Source of the DNA: Gammaproteobacteria bacterium
Lineage (GTDB): Bacteria; Pseudomonadota; Gammaproteobacteria; Xanthomonadales; Wenzhouxiangellaceae
NCBI GenBank assembly: GCA_003561495.1
Contig: PWWM01000169.1
Location: forward strand, 1 to 8,313
Reading direction: 5' to 3'
DNA length: 8,313 nt
Shown: positions 1 to 5,166 of the stretch, piece after piece
How positions within the stretch are numbered: the first letter of the stretch is position 1
Layout: every line of letters begins with the position of its first letter
Translations under genes and position numbers: made by a program
Notes under the pieces: generated by a model
Told to the model about the DNA's origin: nothing
The model's database searches: none
What the model saw: only the letters and a program-made list of their open reading frames with translations

Positions 1-1
1 A

Positions 2-721
2 GATCCGGTACCGTTTCTGCGTCTGAAAGTGCGCATTCGGCCCGAGATCATCACCTTCGAGCCGGAGCTGCGCCCGGGCCAGGCCGCCGTTGGACGCTCA
101 CTCAGTCCCCGGGAGTGGCAGGAGCTTCTGGGTCAGGAACAGGTGCAGCTGGTCGATACCCGCAATCAGTATGAAGTCGAAGTCGGCACTTTCCGGGATG
201 CCATCAATCCCGGCATTGATCATTTCACCGAGTTTCGCGACTGGTCGCTGGAACATCTTGACCCCGATCGACCCGTCGCCATGTTCTGTACCGGCGGGGT
301 GCGTTGCGAAAAGGCCAGTGCCTGGCTGCTGGCTCATGGCCACCGGCAGGTCTACCAACTCCACGGCGGCATTCTGGCTTATCTCGATGCCATTGATCCG
401 GAAGACAGTCACTGGCAGGGTGAATGCTTTGTGTTCGATGACCGGGTCAGCGTTGACCATGGGCTGCGTCCGACCGGCCGGCCGATCTGCGCCGGCTGTC
501 GGCGGCCGGCGGAAGGCCTGGAAGCCAGCGGCATGCCGCCGGTTGATGAGCGAGGCCGGTGCCGGATTTGTGACGAGGTTTTCGATGCGGCAAGACTGGC
601 GGGAATCCGGGAGCGGGTCCGTCAGATTGCGCTGGCCCGTAGGCGTGGCGAACATCACCTTGGCCCGCAGTCCCAAAGTGATCATAATGCCGGTCATTCA
701 AGCGAGGAGAGCACGCAATGA
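2..721 (+). CDS. trhO: tRNA uridine(34) hydroxylase TrhO (rhodanese-type), 5'-truncated by window edge
   Basis: TrhO (YceA/UPF0176 family) performs O2-dependent hydroxylation of U34 in the anticodon of certain tRNAs, giving 5-hydroxyuridine. The reading frame is open from base 2, and the GTG at 29 is an internal Val in a family-typical stretch (PFLRLKVRIRPEIITF). The real start and the N-terminal domain therefore lie off the left edge; 239 residues are visible. A rhodanese domain (about visible residues 35-140) holds the active-site loop CTGGVRCEKAS, with the catalytic-type Cys encoded at 287-289. The C-terminal part has two CxxC pairs (CAGC and CRIC), a probable metal site, and ends in the family-typical basic helix followed by HHLG. 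The TGA stop overlaps the ATG of the next gene (ATGA), so the two are probably co-transcribed. Family assignment is strong; only the missing 5' part is unseen. Confidence 0.93.
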   Translation, partial: DPVPFLRLKVRIRPEIITFEPELRPGQAAVGRSLSPREWQELLGQEQVQLVDTRNQYEVEVGTFRDAINPGIDHFTEFRDWSLEHLDPDRPVAMFCTGGVRCEKASAWLLAHGHRQVYQLHGGILAYLDAIDPEDSHWQGECFVFDDRVSVDHGLRPTGRPICAGCRRPAEGLEASGMPPVDERGRCRICDEVFDAARLAGIRERVRQIALARRRGEHHLGPQSQSDHNAGHSSEESTQ

Positions 722-1863
722 ATTCCGAGTCTGGAACCGATCCCCAGATCGCCGCTCTACGGGCCGACCCGCCAGCCTGGTTGCCCGAAGTGCTGGAATC
801 GTCCTGGTATTTTCTGGCCAATTATCCGCCGGTGCTGGCCTTGGTCGTGGTGGCGGTCGGGATTGGACTGGCGGTGCTGGGGCGAGCCTTCGTGCTGCAC
901 TGGGGCGGCAAGTTGGTGTCGCGTACCAGCCCGGATCTGGGCGCCAGGTTCCTTCGCATTCTGGCCAATGTCGCGGCCCTGATCGTCGCCTATATCGCCG
1001 TGGTGGTGGCGGTCCAGGTCATCGGTTTCAGCGAGCGGGTCGAGCAGGTCATCATCCGCATTCTGCTCAGCCTGCTGATTCTCAGGTTGATCAAGTCGGC
1101 GATGCGCGCCTCGCATGTCGGACTGGAGATTCTAGGCCGGGTACGCGATCGCTACGCCATCGTCGAGGAACGCACCATTCCGCTGTTCGACCTGGTCATG
1201 ACGATTCTGATCATCGGGGCGGCGGCCTACGCCTTGCTGATGGTCTGGGATATCAATCCGACCGCCTGGCTGGCCTCGGCCGGCGTGATCGGCATCGCGG
1301 TGGGCTTTGCCGCGCGCGACACGCTGGCCAACCTGTTCGCCGGATTTTTCATCATTGCCGATGCGCCCTACAAGCTGGGCGATTACATCGTGCTTGATTC
1401 CGGTGATCGCGGCGAGATCACCAAGGTTGGAATTCGCTCCACTCGCCTGCTGACCCGGGACGATGTCGAAATCACCGTGCCCAACTCGGAAATGGCCAAT
1501 GCCAAGATCTTCAACGAATCCGGGGGGCGCTGGGTCAAGTTTCGCATTCGCCTCAAAGTGGGCGTGGCCTACGGTTCCGATGTCGACGAAGTGGTCGATT
1601 TGCTGGAACGGGTGGCAGCCGATCACGATACGGTGTGTCGTGATCCGTCACCGCGGGTCAGGATGCGCGGCTTTGGTGATTCCAGCCTGGATTTCGAGTT
1701 ACTTTGCTGGGTCGACCACCCTTCAGAGCGCGGTGTGGTTACCCATGAACTGTACATGAAAATCTACAAGGAGCTCGGCAAGGCCGGCATCGAAATTCCT
1801 TTTCCGCAGCGCGATCTCTGGGTACGCGATCCCGGCCATCCCGTCGAGGAGCCCTCGGGCTGA
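718..1863 (+). CDS. MscS-family small-conductance mechanosensitive ion channel
   Basis: This is an inner-membrane channel of the MscS family (381 aa), which opens under membrane tension to release solutes during hypo-osmotic shock. The start is well supported: AGGAGA at 705-710 lies 7 nt before the ATG, which overlaps the trhO stop. Hydrophobic segments fall near residues 31-60, 78-104, 108-126, 153-177 and 182-210. The last is the Gly/Ala-rich pore helix (ASAGVIGIAVGFAARDTLAN), followed by the MscS signature FAGFFIIADAPYKLGDYI. The beta domain follows (about 212-260, including TVPNSEMANAKIFN), then the C-terminal alpha/beta domain to about 370. At 381 aa it is longer than E. coli MscS (about 286 aa) because of extra N-terminal membrane helices. 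The family call is secure; the exact paralogue and any ion preference are not. Confidence 0.95.
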   Translation: MNSESGTDPQIAALRADPPAWLPEVLESSWYFLANYPPVLALVVVAVGIGLAVLGRAFVLHWGGKLVSRTSPDLGARFLRILANVAALIVAYIAVVVAVQVIGFSERVEQVIIRILLSLLILRLIKSAMRASHVGLEILGRVRDRYAIVEERTIPLFDLVMTILIIGAAAYALLMVWDINPTAWLASAGVIGIAVGFAARDTLANLFAGFFIIADAPYKLGDYIVLDSGDRGEITKVGIRSTRLLTRDDVEITVPNSEMANAKIFNESGGRWVKFRIRLKVGVAYGSDVDEVVDLLERVAADHDTVCRDPSPRVRMRGFGDSSLDFELLCWVDHPSERGVVTHELYMKIYKELGKAGIEIPFPQRDLWVRDPGHPVEEPSG

Positions 1864-1875
1864 GTGGGATCAGCC
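1858..1875. repeat. Perfect 6-bp inverted repeat joining two convergent stop codons
   Basis: GGCTGA (1858-1863) and TCAGCC (1870-1875) are perfect inverted repeats around the 6-nt loop GTGGGA. The left arm contains the TGA stop of the channel gene. The right arm contains the reverse-strand TGA stop of the sigma-factor gene. RNA from either strand could form the same short hairpin. No T-run follows on either side, so it is at best a weak or factor-assisted terminator. Because both genes end in Gly-stop (GGC TGA), the symmetry could also be chance. Confidence 0.35.
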
Positions 1876-2511
1876 GGCGGAATCTGTGCCACCCAGGCCG
1901 AGCTCCAGGCGCAGCCAGGCATTGGCACGTTTGAGATGGCGCTGGACGGTGCGGCGTGAGATGTCGGCCATGTCGGCGATCTCCTCGGTGGTGTTGCCGG
2001 CAAAGTAGCGTGCGGTGACGATGTCGGCCAGCTCGCTGTCCATCTCGGCCAGCCGATTGATGGCGGCATTCATGTCCAGCACCCAGGCCACGTCGCGCTC
2101 GTCGTCGGCGACAAGGCCCTCTTCGAGCGGCAGGTGGGCCGCATCGCCACCGCGTTTCCGGGCCATCTGGCTGCGGGCGTGATCCACGATGACCTGGCGA
2201 ATGGTGCGCACCATCAGGCGGTTGAGGTGTTGACGATTGGAGATCGAAACACCAGTGTCGCGAAACAGTTTCATGTAAGCCTCGTGGACGAGTGCGGTGG
2301 TTCGCAGGGTTTCGCCGGTTCCCATGCGCGCGCGTTGGTGTCTGGCCAGTCGGCGAATATCGTCATAGACGATTTCTGTCAGCTGCTCCAGCGATTCGGG
2401 CGAGGAGCCCAGTCGTTCGAGCAACAAGGTGATCTGGTCTTCGTCCGACATCGCCATGAGGCCAAACATGTATTCTGGGTAAGGGGACAGATGCAAGCTT
2501 ACCACTCTCAT
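1870..2511 (-). CDS. ECF-family RNA polymerase sigma factor (ECF-SigC / TIGR02999-like)
   Basis: This is an alternative sigma factor that would direct RNA polymerase to a small regulon. Residues 45-118 match sigma region 2: IVYDDIRRLA, then TTALVHEAYMKL, then IRQVIVDHARSQMARKRGG. After a short linker, residues 145-205 match region 4, with a helix-turn-helix (TTEEIADMADISRRTVQRHLKRANAWL). The TALVHEAYxKL and DHAR..ARKRGG wording is characteristic of the TIGR02999 ECF group. The start is uncertain. The ATG at 2511 has AAGGG 5 nt upstream and gives 213 aa. ATGs at 2469, 2457 and 2451 give shorter forms, and MSDEDQ at 2451 (193 aa) fits the family's usual beginning but has no visible Shine-Dalgarno site. 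Many members of this group sit beside a Ser/Thr kinase gene. Here the neighbours are a convergent channel gene and divergent folA, so it looks like an orphan and its signal cannot be inferred. Confidence 0.93.
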   Translation of the reverse strand: MRVVSLHLSPYPEYMFGLMAMSDEDQITLLLERLGSSPESLEQLTEIVYDDIRRLARHQRARMGTGETLRTTALVHEAYMKLFRDTGVSISNRQHLNRLMVRTIRQVIVDHARSQMARKRGGDAAHLPLEEGLVADDERDVAWVLDMNAAINRLAEMDSELADIVTARYFAGNTTEEIADMADISRRTVQRHLKRANAWLRLELGLGGTDSAG

Positions 2512-2516
2512 GGCAA

Positions 2517-2521
2517 CCCTT
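2517..2521 (-). promoter_or_regulatory. Shine-Dalgarno candidate for the long form of the sigma factor
   Basis: Read on the - strand this is AAGGG followed by the 5-nt spacer TTGCC and the ATG at 2511. It is the only purine-rich site found ahead of any of the four in-frame ATGs, and is the main reason for annotating the long form. Protein similarity instead favours a start near 2451-2457, so the site may be fortuitous. Confidence 0.4.
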
Positions 2522-2550
2522 GATCACCGAGCTCGACGATGTTCTATGAT
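2520..2550 (+). promoter_or_regulatory. Weak sigma-70-like promoter candidate for folA
   Basis: TATGAT at 2545-2550 is a good -10-like hexamer. TTGATC at 2520-2525 is a fair -35-like hexamer, but the 19-nt spacer is longer than the preferred 17. A start just after 2555 would leave a leader of roughly 50 nt for folA. The divergent sigma gene must also be transcribed from this 95-bp gap or from within folA, and I see no convincing promoter for it. Confidence 0.28.
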
Positions 2551-2562
2551 TGCTTGTTGGCG

Positions 2563-2579
2563 CCGGCCAAAGTCGCCGG
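2563..2579 (+). repeat. Small inverted repeat in the folA leader
   Basis: CCGGC (2563-2567) and GCCGG (2575-2579) can form a 5-bp GC stem around a 7-nt loop. It lies between the candidate promoter and the folA start. It could form a small leader hairpin, but a stem this short is common by chance in GC-rich DNA and no known regulatory element is recognised. Confidence 0.25.
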
Positions 2580-2606
2580 TTCATTGCAAAAGCGTGGATG
2601 TAGACA

Positions 2607-3116
2607 ATGAAATCCTTTTCCGGTGAGCTGGTGCTGGTCGCTGCCATGGCCCGCAATGCAGTGATCGGGCATCAGGGTGATATGCCCTGGCACCTGCCGG
2701 CCGATCTCAAGCACTTCCGGACCATCACGGGCTCGTACCCGTTGATCATGGGTCGCAAGACGTTCAAGTCCATTGGCAAACCACTGCCGGGACGGCGAAA
2801 TATCGTGATCAGCCGATCGAATCCACACTTGCCCGACGGCGTGGAGCTGGCCGACAGTCTGGACGCAGCGTTGCGCAGATGTGCTGATGTCGAACGGGTC
2901 ATGGTGGTCGGCGGTGGCGAGATCTATCGCCAGGCACTGCCGCTGGCTGATCGCATGGAATTGACTCTGATCGATGCCGAACCCGAGGGGGATACCCGTT
3001 TCCCCGACTACGACCTGTCGGAGTGGTTCACCGAGACCATGCAGGTTCGCCCGCCCGATGACGACAATGTGTACCGATTGGTATTCCTGAGCCTGAAGCG
3101 CAAGTCAGAAGGGTGA
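2607..3116 (+). CDS. folA: Dihydrofolate reductase
   Basis: This cytoplasmic enzyme reduces dihydrofolate to tetrahydrofolate with NADPH, supplying one-carbon carriers for thymidylate, purine and Met synthesis. At 169 aa it has the usual bacterial length (E. coli 159). Visible family features are VAAMARNAVIG at residues 11-21; MPWHLPADL at 26-34, where Asp33 corresponds to E. coli catalytic Asp27; IMGRKTFKSIGKPLPGRRN at 47-65, NADPH- and substrate-binding; and VVGGGEIY at 100-107 in the cofactor site. LTLIDAEPEGDTRFPDY at 119-135 is the conserved late strand region. The ATG follows an in-frame TAG at 2601, so no earlier start is possible. The ribosome site is weak (GGAT about 8 nt upstream), and the protein carries about 6 extra N-terminal residues relative to E. 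coli. folA stands alone between divergent and convergent neighbours. No resistance-type divergence is apparent. Confidence 0.97.
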   Translation: MKSFSGELVLVAAMARNAVIGHQGDMPWHLPADLKHFRTITGSYPLIMGRKTFKSIGKPLPGRRNIVISRSNPHLPDGVELADSLDAALRRCADVERVMVVGGGEIYRQALPLADRMELTLIDAEPEGDTRFPDYDLSEWFTETMQVRPPDDDNVYRLVFLSLKRKSEG

Positions 3117-3195
3117 CTTGTTTCTGCGCGAGAATCGGGTTTAACTTGAATTGCAACGATTGATATGGCAACGGGACTGCTGTTCTCTGGCGAAA

Positions 3196-4101
3196 TCAGC
3201 CGCCGGACAGCACCATCAGCCAGGCTGCAAACAGCAGTGAATAAAGAGCCGTCAGGCCCAACAGCGGATTCAGTGCCCGGCCCTCGGACAGGCGCAGGCG
3301 CCAGTTGAGCCAGAGAGCTGCAAGCATGACCAGTATCCAGGCCGACCACAGCAAAGCTCCCGAACCCAGCGGGATGGCGAACACGGCAGGCAACAGGGTC
3401 AATCCGGCAAAAATCCACAATGTTCGCGCCCTGCCCAGCCGGGCCGGCAATGTCAGCTTGCCGGCGCGCCGGTCGGTGTGGCGATCACGCAGATTGTTGA
3501 CGACCATGATGGCGGCCACCGGAAAGCCGACCAGCGCTGCCGCCCAGGTGGCCTCGCTGGTGATTGGACTACCATGGGCCAGCAGGCTGCCCAGCACCGC
3601 GACCGGGCCGAAGAATATCCAAACGACCACCTCGCCCAGGCCGAGGTTGGCATAAGGCCGTGCCCCGCCGCTGTAACCCAGCACGGCCAGCATGGCGGCC
3701 GCGCCCAGAAGCCACAGCAGCCAGTGACCGTGAATGATCAGCCACAGTCCACTCACGGCAGCCACGGCCAGGGTGATGGACAACCCCACGGCCAGGGCCC
3801 GGGCGCTCAGCAGACCGGCGTGCATGGCCCGCACCGGCCCGAGCCGGTCATCCTGATCGACGCCGCTCAAGCCATCGAACAGGTCATTGGCCAGGTTGAC
3901 GGCAATCTGCAAGGCCAGGCCGCAGACCAGGCACAGCACGGCGGTGGACCATGCAAAGTATTCATCGGCCACCAGCACCTGGCCCAGCAATACCGGGCCG
4001 ATGACCGCCGGAAGGGTGCGCGGTCGCGAGGCTTGCAACCAGGCGCCAACCGGGCCGCCGGAACCTTGTTGCTGGGGCTCAATGAGTTCCGAGTCACGCA
4101 T
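3196..4101 (-). CDS. menA: 1,4-dihydroxy-2-naphthoate polyprenyltransferase (MenA-type, UbiA superfamily)
   Basis: This integral inner-membrane prenyltransferase would attach a polyprenyl chain to 1,4-dihydroxy-2-naphthoate, giving demethylmenaquinone (vitamin K2 pathway). It has 301 aa, almost all of it hydrophobic segments as in UbiA-type enzymes. The first Asp-rich motif is at residues 72-86 (NDLFDGLSGVDQDDR: Asn72, Asp73, Asp76, Gly80, Asp82). The second is at 202-223 (NNLRDRHTD..AGKLTL..RLG), whose NN-RD-TD-GK-TL-RLG pattern is characteristic of MenA rather than UbiA. SRPRTLPA at 25-32 and LGYSGGARPYANLGLGE at 141-157 are also MenA-like. The ATG lies 17 nt after the hypE stop; an in-frame TGA just upstream excludes earlier starts, and no good Shine-Dalgarno is visible, suggesting coupling to hypE translation. 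Its place behind hydrogenase maturation genes is unusual. A prenyltransferase for a related quinone remains possible. Confidence 0.87.
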   Translation of the reverse strand: MRDSELIEPQQQGSGGPVGAWLQASRPRTLPAVIGPVLLGQVLVADEYFAWSTAVLCLVCGLALQIAVNLANDLFDGLSGVDQDDRLGPVRAMHAGLLSARALAVGLSITLAVAAVSGLWLIIHGHWLLWLLGAAAMLAVLGYSGGARPYANLGLGEVVVWIFFGPVAVLGSLLAHGSPITSEATWAAALVGFPVAAIMVVNNLRDRHTDRRAGKLTLPARLGRARTLWIFAGLTLLPAVFAIPLGSGALLWSAWILVMLAALWLNWRLRLSEGRALNPLLGLTALYSLLFAAWLMVLSGG

Positions 4102-4118
4102 GATCGATCAGGGTGTCT

Positions 4119-5138
4119 TTAACAGATTCTCGGCAAGGGGTCATCTTCGAGCTCATCGATCAGGCGCTGCCCGCCCAGACCGGTGGTCAGCATGACCGGT
4201 CCTTTTTGTTCACCGACGGTGCCGATGATGGCGGCCTGCCCGGCCAGGCCGGATTCACGCAGACCGGCCACGGCCTGTTCGGCCTCGTCGGGCGCCATCA
4301 CCGCCACCACCCGGCCCTCGCAGGCCAGGTAGAGCGGGTCGTAGCCCAACAATTCGCACACGGCCGAGACCGGTTCGCTCAAGGGGATGGCCGCCTCGTC
4401 CAGGGCCAGGCCGAAGCCGGTTTCGCGGGCCAGGTCCAGCACCACCGTGGCCAGTCCGCCGCGGGTCGGATCGCGCATGAATCGCAGCCCCGGGTAGCCT
4501 TGCAGATACTCGGTGATCGGTCGCACGCTGGCCGAATCCGAGGCCAGGTCGCCGCGCAGGCCGTATTCCTCACGCGCCAGCAACACCGCCGTGCCGTGAT
4601 CGCCGACCGTGCCTGAGACCAGGATGCGATCGCCGGGCCGGATATGCTGCTGACCCAGCGAGAGGCTTTCATCCACCACGCCCAGTCCGGTAGTGGCCAG
4701 GTAGATGCCGCCGCATTCGCCGCGCGCCAGCACCTTGGTATCACCGGCCACCAGGCTGACCCCGGCATCGGCCGCAGCCGCGGCAAGAGAGTCGACCACC
4801 CGTTCCAACAGGGCCGTTTCGATGCCTTCCTCGATAAAGGCGTTGAGGGTCAGATACAGTGGTTTGGCTCCGGCCACCGCCAGGTCGTTGACCGTGCCGT
4901 GGATGGCGAGCGAGCCGATATTGCCGCCGGGAAATTCCAGCGGATCAACGGTAAAACCATCAGTGGTCATCATCATGCGCGCCCCGGCCGGCACTTCTAC
5001 CGGCGCGGCATCGACGCGCGTGTCCAGCCCCAGTGCGGCCAGGCGCGGGGCAAACAGGCCGTCGATAAGTTCACGCATGTAGCGCCCGCCATTGCCATGC
5101 GCCAGGCGGATATGTTTCGGAAGTTTTTCAACTGGCAT
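4119..5138 (-). CDS. hypE: Hydrogenase maturation protein HypE (carbamoyl dehydratase)
   Basis: HypE receives a carbamoyl group from HypF on its C-terminal Cys thiol. It then dehydrates it with ATP to a thiocyanate that donates the CN ligands of the [NiFe]-hydrogenase iron, working with HypC and HypD. The 339-aa protein has the PurM/AIR-synthase-like fold markers: HGNGG at residues 14-18, TTDGFTVDPLEFPGGNIG at 58-75, IHGTVNDLAVAGAKP at 79-93, AGDTKV at 131-136 and RDPTRGGLA at 222-230. It ends in the diagnostic PRIC, so the modified Cys is present and terminal. That ending separates it from SelD and ThiL. The frame is open 26 codons further, but that would overlap hypF. The ATG at 5138 (MPVEKLPKHIRLAHG) starts where HypE proteins normally do, 28 nt after the hypF stop, with a weak GGAA upstream. 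Confidence 0.96.
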   Translation of the reverse strand: MPVEKLPKHIRLAHGNGGRYMRELIDGLFAPRLAALGLDTRVDAAPVEVPAGARMMMTTDGFTVDPLEFPGGNIGSLAIHGTVNDLAVAGAKPLYLTLNAFIEEGIETALLERVVDSLAAAAADAGVSLVAGDTKVLARGECGGIYLATTGLGVVDESLSLGQQHIRPGDRILVSGTVGDHGTAVLLAREEYGLRGDLASDSASVRPITEYLQGYPGLRFMRDPTRGGLATVVLDLARETGFGLALDEAAIPLSEPVSAVCELLGYDPLYLACEGRVVAVMAPDEAEQAVAGLRESGLAGQAAIIGTVGEQKGPVMLTTGLGGQRLIDELEDDPLPRIC

Positions 5139-5166
5139 TGTTGTTTTCCATGTTCCAGAGTGTTGA

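Noticed and set aside
29..721. A complete short rhodanese starting at GTG 29
   Set aside because: Codons 2-28 continue the TrhO family sequence without a stop, so this GTG is an internal Val.
90..1397. Long open frame (435 codons) on the + strand overlapping trhO and the channel gene
   Set aside because: It is a frame shadow in GC-rich DNA: it overlaps two well-supported genes, has a low-complexity Arg/Pro/Gly/Ala composition and shows no recognisable domain.
2512..2606. Riboswitch or small RNA in the sigma/folA gap
   Set aside because: At 95 bp it has only one 5-bp stem and no recognised aptamer core.
3478..4122. Open frame (214 codons) on the + strand antisense to menA
   Set aside because: Its Gln/Gly/His-rich composition mirrors the Leu/Ala/Pro-rich membrane protein on the other strand, and it has no recognisable domain.
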